Assembly: GCA_030591825.1 (NCBI GenBank)
Contig: JAUVAG010000001.1
Location: forward strand, 1-17,309
DNA length: 17,309 nt
Direction of reading: 5' to 3'
Source: Dethiosulfatibacter sp.
Lineage (GTDB): Bacteria; Bacillota; Clostridia; Tissierellales; Dethiosulfatibacteraceae
Part shown: in pieces, positions 6,004 through 13,286 of the stretch
Layout: every line of letters begins with the position of its first letter
How positions within the stretch are numbered: position 1 is the first letter of the stretch
Notes under the pieces: generated by a model
Seen by the model: the letters and a program-made list of their open reading frames with translations, nothing else
Told to the model about the DNA's origin: nothing
The model's database searches: none
Position numbers and translations under genes: made by a program

Positions 6004-7107
6004 ATGACAAATAAAACTGTTAACACTTTTACCCTTGATGAACTCGAAAAACTATTCATAAATATACCCAGAAAAAAACTGCTTTTTGGACCAACTCCAT
6101 TCCACAAGCTTGAAAACATTTCTAAAGACTATGAAGTTGATATTTTCATGAAACGCGAGGAAGTAGGCGGACCTAGTAACTTTGGAGGTAATAAAATTCG
6201 GAAACTTGAATTCATAATGGGACAGGCTATAGAAGACAAAACAGACTATATAATAACCTATGGGGCATATCAGTCGAATTCAGCAATGCAAATAGCAACT
6301 GCCTGTAACATTTGTGGTATTAAACCTATACTTTTTTTAGGTGACACGAAGGCACAGAGAATAATTGAAGAACCTACGGGTAATCTATTTCTTAGCCGAA
6401 TGTTAGACGCAGAAATAATAAATGTAGACAAGCCTGAACCTGTTGATTCACTAGACTTGAATCCATTATGGAATAAGGTTATCAATGAATGCCATAAGAA
6501 AAAAGAAGAGCTTGAATCCAAAGGTTATAAGGTTTTATTCTTACCTGTTGGTTCAACTCATGAATATGGCTTTGTTTCCGATGTGCTAATGTTCAAGGAA
6601 CTATTGGAACAAAGTGAAAAAGAAGGTGTAGAACTGGATTATATTTTCCACACAAATGGTTCAGGTGGAACCCTCCCCGGTATGATAGCTGCAAAATTAA
6701 TGACTGGTTTAAATATTAAACTAAGATCAATAAATGTACGAACATGGAAAGAAGGCAGCTTAATTACTAAAAAAATCTGCCTGGAGAGAGTAAAGTATAT
6801 TTTCGATAGACTGATTGTACCTTGTCCTTCAGACGAAGAAATTTACGCTGAAATGAATATAGATGAAAATTATATGCATCCAGGATATGGAATTCCAAAC
6901 CCTGCAGCGGAAGATGTGATAAGGGAACTCGCTTGCAAAGAAGGATTATTCGTAGACTACACTTATTCCGGAAAAGGATTCAGCGGACTTAAAGACTATA
7001 TTCAAAAAGGTCTTGTACCTAAAAACAGTAAAGTTGTTTTTATTCATACAGGTGGAGTTGTTGCATTGTTTTCCGATCCTGCTATGGTAAAAAATCTTTA
7101 TAAATAA
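6004..7107 (+). CDS. PLP-dependent D-cysteine desulfhydrase / ACC deaminase / cysteate sulfo-lyase family enzyme
   Basis: The start at 6004 (367 residues) is preferred over an upstream ATG at 5968 because CAGGAG ends at 5994, 9 nt before it. The protein belongs to the fold II PLP family of D-cysteine desulfhydrase and ACC deaminase. The PLP lysine is K64 in GGNKIRKLEF. The QSNS motif at 90-93 stands where the family has QSN followed by H or Q. The phosphate-binding loop GSGGT is at 219-223, and the C-terminal THTGG-like segment reads FIHTGGVVALFSD. Such enzymes release ammonia and pyruvate (plus sulfide from D-cysteine or sulfite from cysteate) or open ACC. The neighbour 15 nt downstream is a TauE/SafE exporter, as in known cuyA-cuyZ cysteate clusters, so sulfo-lyase activity is a reasonable inference but not proved by any residue I can see. 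Confidence 0.85.
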   Translation: MTNKTVNTFTLDELEKLFINIPRKKLLFGPTPFHKLENISKDYEVDIFMKREEVGGPSNFGGNKIRKLEFIMGQAIEDKTDYIITYGAYQSNSAMQIATACNICGIKPILFLGDTKAQRIIEEPTGNLFLSRMLDAEIINVDKPEPVDSLDLNPLWNKVINECHKKKEELESKGYKVLFLPVGSTHEYGFVSDVLMFKELLEQSEKEGVELDYIFHTNGSGGTLPGMIAAKLMTGLNIKLRSINVRTWKEGSLITKKICLERVKYIFDRLIVPCPSDEEIYAEMNIDENYMHPGYGIPNPAAEDVIRELACKEGLFVDYTYSGKGFSGLKDYIQKGLVPKNSKVVFIHTGGVVALFSDPAMVKNLYK

Positions 7108-7122
7108 ACTAAAGGATCTAAA

Positions 7123-7872
7123 ATGATTACAATTATCGCAATTTCAAACTTAATAGTAGGTGCTTTCATAGGAATTTCAGGAATTGCAGGCTTTCTGCTA
7201 CCGATCCTATATACAGGTGCTTTTGGTTTAATGGTAGCGGACAGCATGACTATGAGCTTTGCCGCATTTCTGGTATCCGGTATTATCGGTGCGTATTTCT
7301 ATTTCAGGTCTGGTGATATAGATATACCAATATCGTTAAAGATGGGGGCAGGAAGTCTGGTAGGTTCCCTCCTAGGTGTGTTTTTTAACAGCCTTGTGCC
7401 TGTACTATTGGCAAAGTGTGCATTGTACATAATGGTATTGCTGTCAGGGGCATCATTGATACTGAGGAAGCAGAAGAATTCCAGCATACAAACTCGTTCA
7501 CCATTAATTGACAGCAGTCTATTCCTTTTCTCAATAGGATTATTCATTGCTCTAATAAGCTCATTTACAGGAGCAGGTGGACCAATACTATCGGTACCTT
7601 TGTTGACAAATCTGGGAATAAGTATAAGAAAGTCCGTGGGAATCAGCTTGTTCACATCAATATTCATAGCTTTGTCAGCATTCATCGGTTATCAACAGTA
7701 TACTACCTTGCCTAATATTTCCACCCTTATCATACTTTGCATGGTAACTCATGGACTTGGTGTAATGTTTGGTGCTGCAATATCAGAAAAGATAAACCCA
7801 AAGCTGTTGAAGAATTTCATAGCTTTCGTTTCAGTATTCTTCTCTGTATTCATGCTGTATAAGGTATTCTAA
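7123..7872 (+). CDS. TauE/SafE-family (TSUP) membrane exporter
   Basis: The 249-residue product is almost wholly hydrophobic, with about eight membrane segments in two similar halves. The second half carries the family motif SSFTGAGGPILSVPLL (147-162, GAGG at 150-153, then Pro154); the first half has the weaker counterpart FIGISGIAGFLLPIL. The length is normal for TSUP proteins, which are linked to export of sulfite, sulfonates and other small organosulfur anions. It follows the PLP enzyme by 15 nt with AAGGAT as ribosome binding site, so the two form an operon. If the lyase frees sulfite from a sulfonate such as cysteate, this protein would remove it from the cell. The substrate is inferred from context only. 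Confidence 0.85.
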   Translation: MITIIAISNLIVGAFIGISGIAGFLLPILYTGAFGLMVADSMTMSFAAFLVSGIIGAYFYFRSGDIDIPISLKMGAGSLVGSLLGVFFNSLVPVLLAKCALYIMVLLSGASLILRKQKNSSIQTRSPLIDSSLFLFSIGLFIALISSFTGAGGPILSVPLLTNLGISIRKSVGISLFTSIFIALSAFIGYQQYTTLPNISTLIILCMVTHGLGVMFGAAISEKINPKLLKNFIAFVSVFFSVFMLYKVF

Positions 7873-7886
7873 AACTCTATACTTGT

Positions 7887-7924
7887 AAAATATGCATAAC
7901 ACTTTAAGGTGTTATGCATATTTT
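7887..7924. terminator. Bidirectional terminator after the exporter gene
   Basis: A perfect 16-bp stem (7887-7902 with 7909-7924) around the loop TTTAAG has A-tract and T-tract ends, so it can act on either strand. Its main role is likely to end the lyase-exporter operon. Its 3' part shares 18 bases with the family A repeat near position 323. Confidence 0.85.
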
Positions 7925-7939
7925 AACTTAAGCTATAAC

Positions 7940-7970
7940 AAAACCGCCTGATGCTATTTCAGGCGGTTTT
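7940..7970. terminator. Bidirectional terminator after the racemase-family gene
   Basis: AAAACCGCCTGA (7940-7951) pairs perfectly with TCAGGCGGTTTT (7959-7970), 12 bp with a 7-nt loop and A/T ends. It sits 30 nt past the stop of the convergent minus-strand gene at 8000 and would end that operon. Confidence 0.9.
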
Positions 7971-7999
7971 GCTTGTCAGTTATATAAACTATGCAGCTA

Positions 8000-8794
8000 T
8001 TAAACTTCCACAGCCTCATCAAGCACATTCAAAAAATCATTCAATAGTTTTTCGGAAACCCTAACTTTCTCTTCTCCACCCGAATTGTAAACCTCATAAG
8101 CCGGTTTACATTCTTCACATAAAAGACTTTTTTCAGTAAGAATTTTACTCAGACTTTCTGTAACACCGATTCCTCCGTCTGCAATTTTAACATTTTCACC
8201 AAGGACTTTTTTGATAGTATCGGCTAAAAATCCAAAGTGAGTGCAGCCTAGAACTACAGTAGTTGATTCATCCATTTTAAAACCCTTGAAATATTCTTTT
8301 ATCAGAGTCTCCATTTCTTCGCCTTCAACAGTGCCATTTTCAACGAGTGAAATAATCTCGGGACAAGCCAGCTTGTAGATTCTTTTACCTCTGCCATGTT
8401 TACTTATTAAATCATGTACCGTCTTGCTAGCCAACGTTGTTTCAGTAGCCATTACAATAACCTTGCCATCAACTTCCATTTCAATTGCAGGCCTTATTGC
8501 AGGCCACATACCCAGTATGGGTACATCAACGGCTTCTCTCATAGCATCTATAGCAACCATAGTCGCAGTATTACAGGCAACAACTATTGCCTTTGATCCC
8601 TTTTCAACTAGAAACCTGCAGTTTTCAACACATAATTCTATGAGTCTGTCCTTTGGTTGATCTGTATAGGGCTGATTTATGGAATCTCCAAGATATATGT
8701 ATTTTTCATCCGGCATTTTTTTCATTGCTCTTACAATAACACTAACGCCACCCATGCCTGCGTCAAAGAAACCAATTGCTCCGTTTTTATTCAT
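8000..8794 (-). CDS. Glutamate racemase (MurI) family protein, divergent
   Basis: The 264-residue product has the aspartate/glutamate racemase fold and the two catalytic cysteines of MurI: C74 in VACNTAT and C184 in LGCTHF. Cofactor-free racemases use these cysteines as acid/base pair to interconvert D- and L-glutamate, the D form feeding peptidoglycan. Several usually fixed positions differ: the N-terminal D-S-G is D11-A12-G13, P-Y-G is P-Y-T (42-44), the GVIEPG segment reads GMWPAIRPA (95-103), and the late IDSG reads ADGG (205-208). It may therefore serve a different substrate or a catabolic role. It follows the aminotransferase by 24 nt with GGAGG before the ATG, so the pair is an operon; a true murI sits more often with cell-wall genes. 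A terminator follows. Confidence 0.8.
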   Translation of the reverse strand: MNKNGAIGFFDAGMGGVSVIVRAMKKMPDEKYIYLGDSINQPYTDQPKDRLIELCVENCRFLVEKGSKAIVVACNTATMVAIDAMREAVDVPILGMWPAIRPAIEMEVDGKVIVMATETTLASKTVHDLISKHGRGKRIYKLACPEIISLVENGTVEGEEMETLIKEYFKGFKMDESTTVVLGCTHFGFLADTIKKVLGENVKIADGGIGVTESLSKILTEKSLLCEECKPAYEVYNSGGEEKVRVSEKLLNDFLNVLDEAVEV

Positions 8795-8818
8795 TTCTCT
8801 TATCCTCCATAACCGTTC

Positions 8819-10009
8819 TTACTTTAATTTACCAAATGCTTCTTCCATTCTATTCATTCCCTCTTTTATGTTATCAAGGGAGTTGGAATATGCAATCCTT
8901 ATATTGTTGGGCATTTCAAAGGCTTTTCCAGGAACAACTGCAACCTTAGCTTCATCAAGAAGATAATCCGCCATATCGAATGAATCGTTTATACTATACT
9001 CATTATAACTCTTTCCAAAGAATTTGGAAATATTGGGAACAAGGTAGAATGCTCCAGTAGCCTTTGCACATGAAATGTTTTCCATTTCATTCAATCTTTT
9101 AAAAAGAAATTCTCTTCTATTTGCATACTCTGACACCATATGAGCTACTGGTTCTTGAGTACCTTCAAGTGCCGCCACAGCAGCTTTTTGCGCTATTGAA
9201 TTTGTAGCCGAAGTGGAATGACCCTGAATTTTAATAAGTTGCTTCATAAGGTCCTTGTCTCCTGCAACATATCCTATTCTCCACCCAGTCATTGCAAATG
9301 CCTTGGCAAATCCATTTATTGTCAGTGTGAGTTTATTTATATCTTCATTAAAGGAAGCTATTGAATGATGCTGTCCATTTTCATAAAGAAGTTTTTCATA
9401 TATCTCATCTGATATTACATAGATATTGTTTGCAACAGCCAGCTCAGCCAGCTCTTCAAGGGATGCTCTTGTATATACTGCACCAGTAGGATTATTTGGC
9501 GTATTGATTATTATAGCCTTTGTTTTATCAGTTACTGCTTTCTTCAGGTTGTCAATATTAAGTAGAAAATCCTCTTCCTCTTTTGTTTCAACAAGTACAG
9601 GAATTGCTCCTGCCAGTGTTACCATTTCAATATAGCTTACCCAGCATGGCGTCAGTACTATTACCTCGTCGCCTTCGTTGCAAAGTGCAATAATTGAATT
9701 GTATACAGCCTGTTTTCCACCAACAGTTACAGCTACATTTTCCGCAGCGCAATCTATCCCGTTTTCATTTTTCAGTTTTTTTGCTATAGATTCCCTCAGT
9801 TCATGTATTCCCGCAACAGCTGTGTATCTTGTGAATCCGTTATCAAGGGCAAGCCTTGCTTCATCACAAATATGTGCTGGAGTATCAAAATCCGGTTCCC
9901 CAACATTAAACTGCATCACGTCAATCCCTCTTCTTTTATAGTCAGCAACTTTTCCAATAAGCTCCGCTGTTGCAGACGGTTTTACATTAAGTACTCTTTT
10001 ATTAAACAT
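8819..10009 (-). CDS. Class I/II pyridoxal-phosphate aminotransferase
   Basis: The 396-residue product is a full-length fold I aminotransferase of the aspartate aminotransferase I-beta/gamma type. Landmarks are the N-terminal GEPDFDTP (37-44), the glycine-rich VGGKQAV, NTPNNPTG (169-176), the PLP-pyridine Asp in VISDEIYE (D201), the Schiff-base lysine K236 in NGFAKAFAMTGWRIGY, and a C-terminal IRIAYS whose Arg should bind the substrate carboxylate. It would transfer an amino group between an amino acid and a 2-oxoacid in the cytoplasm. Its place beside 2-oxoacid oxidoreductase genes and a racemase-family gene suggests it supplies the 2-oxoacid for fermentation. The start is set by AGGAGG 5-6 nt upstream. 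A terminator-like hairpin lies directly before that site, so expression may be attenuated. The substrate cannot be read from sequence. Confidence 0.92.
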   Translation of the reverse strand: MFNKRVLNVKPSATAELIGKVADYKRRGIDVMQFNVGEPDFDTPAHICDEARLALDNGFTRYTAVAGIHELRESIAKKLKNENGIDCAAENVAVTVGGKQAVYNSIIALCNEGDEVIVLTPCWVSYIEMVTLAGAIPVLVETKEEEDFLLNIDNLKKAVTDKTKAIIINTPNNPTGAVYTRASLEELAELAVANNIYVISDEIYEKLLYENGQHHSIASFNEDINKLTLTINGFAKAFAMTGWRIGYVAGDKDLMKQLIKIQGHSTSATNSIAQKAAVAALEGTQEPVAHMVSEYANRREFLFKRLNEMENISCAKATGAFYLVPNISKFFGKSYNEYSINDSFDMADYLLDEAKVAVVPGKAFEMPNNIRIAYSNSLDNIKEGMNRMEEAFGKLK

Positions 10010-10033
10010 AAATTCCTCCTAATTTTAAAATAA

Positions 10034-10082
10034 AAAACCAACTTAAACAAGCATACTTAGTATGCTGTTTAAACTGGTTTTA
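10034..10082 (-). terminator. Terminator hairpin in front of the aminotransferase (candidate attenuator)
   Basis: A long hairpin pairs AAAACCA (10034-10040), TTAAAC (10043-10048) and GCATAC (10051-10056) with their complements up to 10081. On the minus strand it is followed by TTTTTTATTTT and, within about 15 nt, by the aminotransferase AGGAGG. Since no promoter fits between hairpin and gene, transcription must pass through it. It either trims read-through from the DUF3870 gene or works as a switch. Confidence 0.7.
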
Positions 10083-10094
10083 TTTACACTTTTT

Positions 10095-10150
10095 CAACCC
10101 CTTTTCAAGGTTGTGGTGTCAATATACAGTCACGTTATTAAATTAATCAA
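10095..10150 (-). promoter_or_regulatory. Promoter and leader hairpin upstream of the aminotransferase
   Basis: On the minus strand TTGATT (10150-10145) and TATATT (10126-10121) are 18 nt apart. Transcription would begin near 10114 and at once form a hairpin, CAACC (10113-10109) with GGTTG (10099-10095), before reaching the terminator hairpin. The promoter is moderate and unproved. Confidence 0.45.
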
Positions 10151-10151
10151 A

Positions 10152-10490
10152 CTAAAAATCAGTCTTTATCTTATGTTTTTCAACAAATCTTAGGTATTTC
10201 TTGTTAATTTCTACTATAGCCTTTACCAAAGCTTTTTGAACCTCTCCCTGATGTCTGAACTGAATCTCATCAACCATCTTATCAAGATCTGTTACAATAT
10301 TTTTATTCTTTACATAGCTATCAACCATTTTTCTTGCCAATTCCGAAGGAAGTGTAGCTGAAGTGTTAAGAATAATTCCCTTCACAATATCAATCTCCAG
10401 ACCAATTGCCAGTTTAATATATTGATCACTTGCTGGGATTTCTCCCGGCAGTCTAGCATATGTAACAAAGTATACCGTTTTATATTGCAT
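10152..10490 (-). CDS. DUF3870 domain protein
   Basis: The 112-residue product matches the small DUF3870 family: an N-terminal strand TVYFVTYARLP, then P-A-S/K-x-x-Y, a GLEIDIVKGIILNTSATLPSE split as GLEIDIVKGII and ATLPSELARKM, and C-terminal helices rich in Lys and Glu. No catalytic motif is visible and the function is unknown. Members often sit beside amino-acid catabolic genes, as here. It starts after GGGGG 7 nt upstream and has its own likely promoter (extended -10 TGATATAAT at 10533-10525), so it may be expressed apart from the genes upstream. Confidence 0.7.
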   Translation of the reverse strand: MQYKTVYFVTYARLPGEIPASDQYIKLAIGLEIDIVKGIILNTSATLPSELARKMVDSYVKNKNIVTDLDKMVDEIQFRHQGEVQKALVKAIVEINKKYLRFVEKHKIKTDF

Positions 10491-10524
10491 TCAAGTACCC
10501 CCAACAACTATTCATACTACAAAC

Positions 10525-10533
10525 ATTATATCA
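10525..10533 (-). promoter_or_regulatory. Extended -10 promoter for the DUF3870 gene
   Basis: The minus strand reads TGATATAAT (10533-10525), a consensus extended -10. A poor -35 (TAAATA, about 16 nt upstream) is the best available. Start of transcription would be near 10518. Confidence 0.5.
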
Positions 10534-10563
10534 TACGAGAAGTACTTATTTAATGCTTAATTT

Positions 10564-10797
10564 CTACAAATATTCAGGATATATTCTGCCAACAAATCTT
10601 ACAGTGTCCCTATCCTCAAGAATCTTGTTGGTTGATATGGGTTTGTTGTTTATTATAACAATTCCAATACTTTTTTCTTCAAATCCAAGGTTTTTAATTA
10701 TATCCATTACCTTTTCCTTTCTGTTGCACTCATATAGAAACCATCTGTTAAAAGGCAGTCCTTCCTTGTAAACTTCTGTTTTAACGCTGTATTTCAT
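10564..10797 (-). CDS. MoaD/ThiS-like beta-grasp protein without C-terminal Gly-Gly
   Basis: The start at 10797 (77 residues) is chosen over a GTG at 10845 because AAAGGGATG lies just upstream of it. The pattern of two strands, a helix (KEKVMDIIKNLGF), then IGIVIINNKPISTNKILEDRDTV, broken here as IGIVIINNKPIS and ILEDRDTVRFV, matches the ubiquitin-like MoaD/ThiS fold, in which N-G-x-x-(V/I) and (L)xDGDxV are typical. Real sulfur carriers end in Gly-Gly, which is thiocarboxylated; this one ends in RIYPEYL, so sulfur transfer by that route is not possible. It lies between a DASS transporter (71 nt upstream) and the DUF3870 gene. The role is unknown; a regulatory or protein-binding role is conceivable. 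Confidence 0.6.
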   Translation of the reverse strand: MKYSVKTEVYKEGLPFNRWFLYECNRKEKVMDIIKNLGFEEKSIGIVIINNKPISTNKILEDRDTVRFVGRIYPEYL

Positions 10798-10868
10798 AAC
10801 ATCATCCCTTTTTAAATTATTTATTATGTCAAAGAAACAAGTCACATTTTTTAGAAATAGATACGTTG

Positions 10869-12338
10869 CTATATTATACTGTATGCCGGCCAGTAATTAA
10901 GAAACAAGTACCCCACAAGTGTTACTGTCACTAGTGACAACACAACTAGCATCATTCCTCTTTTTAAAAGTATCTGAGGATCCAATCCGTATCCTACCGG
11001 TATTGCTCTAACTGAAGTAGGAAGTATATAAGCGCAGTTGCATGCCACTGAAGTTATGTATATAAATCCTATTGGATTAAGGTCCAGCATTTGTGCAACC
11101 TTTATTACAATAGGTATAGCTATAGCACAGGCCGCCGTATCACTGGATACATTACACAGAAATATTCCGAGAGCGACAAATATGGATATCATCAGCAACC
11201 CTCCCTCGAGATTCATTTGAGTAATCAAATCAGCAATGGACCCGGCGGCACCTGATACTATCAGCATCTTCCCAACTGCCATACCTCCTGCAAATAGATA
11301 GAATAGTCCCCACATTAATTTTGGTGAAGTATAATTCCACGTAAGCAGTCTCTTCCCATTATTACCCGGCACTACAAAGGCCATAAATCCAAATAGTAAA
11401 AAGGCAAATGCGGGCTTCATTCCTGGTAGAATATCTGAATATAAGGGTCTTGTAAATGCAGCTACAGTGGCCAAAATAAATAGCCACAATCCCCATTTCT
11501 CGGCCGTAGTAATATTACTCATCTTCTTGTATTCATTCAAGAAGAAATCTTTAGATCCATTAAGCTGCTTCACTTCTGTCTTCATTCCAAAAAGATATAT
11601 AATATTTATTGCCGAAACAATTATTAACATTGGCATCATCCTGATTACCCAATCAAGATACATATATTCCGTTCCTGTTATTTCTTCTATATAGCTTATT
11701 GACACCAGATTCATAGATCCACCTAAAGGAGATCCAAATCCTCCAAGTCCAGCTCCCCATGCAATAGCAAGTAGGATTACAGTAGCAACTTCACTTTTTG
11801 ACACTTCATCTTCACCAATAAATTTAAGCATGGATATTGCAACCGGTACAAGAACCGCACATACTATTGTATTAGGTAAAAATATTGAAAGTACAACACC
11901 TATAGAGAACCATACAACAATTTGCTGTTTTACTGACGGACCAATCATGCATAATGCCCTAAGAGCAATCCTATTGTCAAGTCCACTTGCACTCCAAGAA
12001 ACCGTTATAATGTTTGCCCCCAGTAGTAAAATGACCACTTCACTTGCATAATTTGTTAGTACATTTGTCATGGGAATAAATCCAAAAATTGCATTTATTA
12101 ATATGGGCAATAGCGAAGTTACTCCAAGCGCAATTGGTCTTGTTATCCACCACGCTATCATCCATGTCATGGTAGCAAGAGATCCTCTTGCCGCAAATGA
12201 AAATATAGAATCCGGTAATAAAAACAATACCATTATAAAAAGTACAGGCCCCATAGCTAAATCAATATATTTTTTACTCGGACTTTGTTTTTTAATTGGT
12301 TCATTTTTTTTATCTTTTGGTTTAGTTATTTGTTCCAT
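10869..12338 (-). CDS. DASS/SLC13-family anion transporter
   Basis: The start at 12338 gives 489 residues and has AAGGATG about 8 nt upstream; a longer frame from 12398 has no such site. The protein has a short basic cytoplasmic N-terminus and about 11-12 membrane segments in two repeated halves, the layout of the divalent anion:Na+ symporters (CitT, SdcS, VcINDY). The two Ser-Asn-Thr motifs that bind Na+ and the substrate carboxylate in studied members appear in altered form: P155-N156-T157 in FLPNTIVCAV and S399-D400-T401 in NVSSDTAACA. The GSPLGGSMN segment (203-211) replaces the usual GTPPN. Family members move succinate, malate, citrate, sulfate or other anions. It follows the ligase genes, so import or export of their acid is likely. 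Confidence 0.85.
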   Translation of the reverse strand: MEQITKPKDKKNEPIKKQSPSKKYIDLAMGPVLFIMVLFLLPDSIFSFAARGSLATMTWMIAWWITRPIALGVTSLLPILINAIFGFIPMTNVLTNYASEVVILLLGANIITVSWSASGLDNRIALRALCMIGPSVKQQIVVWFSIGVVLSIFLPNTIVCAVLVPVAISMLKFIGEDEVSKSEVATVILLAIAWGAGLGGFGSPLGGSMNLVSISYIEEITGTEYMYLDWVIRMMPMLIIVSAINIIYLFGMKTEVKQLNGSKDFFLNEYKKMSNITTAEKWGLWLFILATVAAFTRPLYSDILPGMKPAFAFLLFGFMAFVVPGNNGKRLLTWNYTSPKLMWGLFYLFAGGMAVGKMLIVSGAAGSIADLITQMNLEGGLLMISIFVALGIFLCNVSSDTAACAIAIPIVIKVAQMLDLNPIGFIYITSVACNCAYILPTSVRAIPVGYGLDPQILLKRGMMLVVLSLVTVTLVGYLFLNYWPAYSII

Positions 12339-12373
12339 AATACACATCCTTATTATTATTAACAAATATGCTA

Positions 12374-12391
12374 TGCCGTCGCATGACGGCA
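12374..12391. other. Intercistronic hairpin between the ligase and transporter genes
   Basis: TGCCGTC (12374-12380) and GACGGCA (12385-12391) form a perfect 7-bp, GC-rich stem with a 4-nt loop. The minus strand continues TAGCATATTTG, too weak a U-tract for a firm terminator. It may stabilise the upstream mRNA segment or reduce read-through into the transporter gene. Confidence 0.4.
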
Positions 12392-12407
12392 CATACACAC
12401 TATCACT

Positions 12408-13286
12408 TTATTTGACCAAGGCACCTTTTAGCATATCCACTACTTGTCCCAGTGTATCTGCCACCTGAACTCCCGCCTTGTTGAGCATTGTAATCTTTGA
12501 TTTTGCGGTTCCCATGTTTCCTGATACTATTGCTCCGGCATGACCCATTTTTTTGCCTTCCGGTGCTGTTCTTCCTGCAATGAAAGCATATACAGGCTTT
12601 GTATATCCATTGTCTATCATATACTGTGCTGCAAGTTCTTCTCCAACTCCGCCGATTTCACCTATAAGAACTACAGCCTTGGTGTCTTCATCATCTCTGA
12701 AAAGTTCAAGAGCTTCCCTGTGAGTCATTCCTATTACAGGGTCTCCTCCTATTCCAATACAAGTTGATTGTCCAATTCCATTGTGAGTAAGGTTTGATCC
12801 CATTTCATGAGTCAAGGTACCGCTTCTGGATATTATTCCTACATTTCCCTTGCTGTATATGTATCCAGGCATTATTCCAACCTTTGATATTCCCGGTGAA
12901 ATAACACCGATGGTATTTGGTCCAACAATCTTTACACCATTCTCATTAGCAAGTTCAACAATTTCCATTGAATCGTGAACAGGAACAAATTCAGTTATAA
13001 GAACAACAAGCTTTATTCCAGCTTCAATAGCTTCTGTAGCCGATGCCTTTACAAACTTTGCAGGTACAAGAATAAGAGAAGCATTTATCTCCGGATGTTT
13101 TTCAAGAGCTTCCTTCACAGTGTTGTAAACAGGTACTCCTTCAACATTTTGTCCACCCTTATTTGGTGTAACACCTGCAACAAGATCAGATCCATATTCC
13201 AGCATTTTTTTCGTATGATACATTCCCTGTTTTCCAGTAATTCCCTGTATCATGGCTTTAGTTTCATTGTTAACAAGTATAGCCAT
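12408..13286 (-). CDS. sucD: Succinyl-CoA synthetase-like alpha subunit (CoA ligase, ADP-forming)
   Basis: The 292-residue product is a complete SucD-type alpha subunit. The CoA-binding Rossmann domain is at about 1-120 (GITGKQGMYHTKKM; GVTPNKGG at 38-45), the ligase domain follows, and the phospho-carrier His is H249 in GKKMGHAGAIVSG. The alpha/beta enzyme makes ATP (or GTP) from an acyl-CoA through a phosphohistidine. Differences from well-studied succinate enzymes are GVTPNKGG for GVTPGKGG, GPNTIG for GPN(C/T)PG, SGTLTHE for SGTLTYE (H160), and GDPVIGMTHREAL for GDPxxGxxFxD. The acyl group may therefore not be succinyl. It overlaps the beta stop codon by one base (TAATG), so translation is coupled. 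Confidence 0.9.
   Translation of the reverse strand: MAILVNNETKAMIQGITGKQGMYHTKKMLEYGSDLVAGVTPNKGGQNVEGVPVYNTVKEALEKHPEINASLILVPAKFVKASATEAIEAGIKLVVLITEFVPVHDSMEIVELANENGVKIVGPNTIGVISPGISKVGIMPGYIYSKGNVGIISRSGTLTHEMGSNLTHNGIGQSTCIGIGGDPVIGMTHREALELFRDDEDTKAVVLIGEIGGVGEELAAQYMIDNGYTKPVYAFIAGRTAPEGKKMGHAGAIVSGNMGTAKSKITMLNKAGVQVADTLGQVVDMLKGALVK

Noticed and set aside
10798..10845. GTG start giving a 93-residue beta-grasp protein
   Set aside because: No Shine-Dalgarno before it, while AAAGGGATG precedes the ATG at 10797; the extra residues do not fit the fold.
12339..12398. N-terminal 20-residue extension of the DASS transporter
   Set aside because: No ribosome binding site at 12398; AAGGATG fits the start at 12338.
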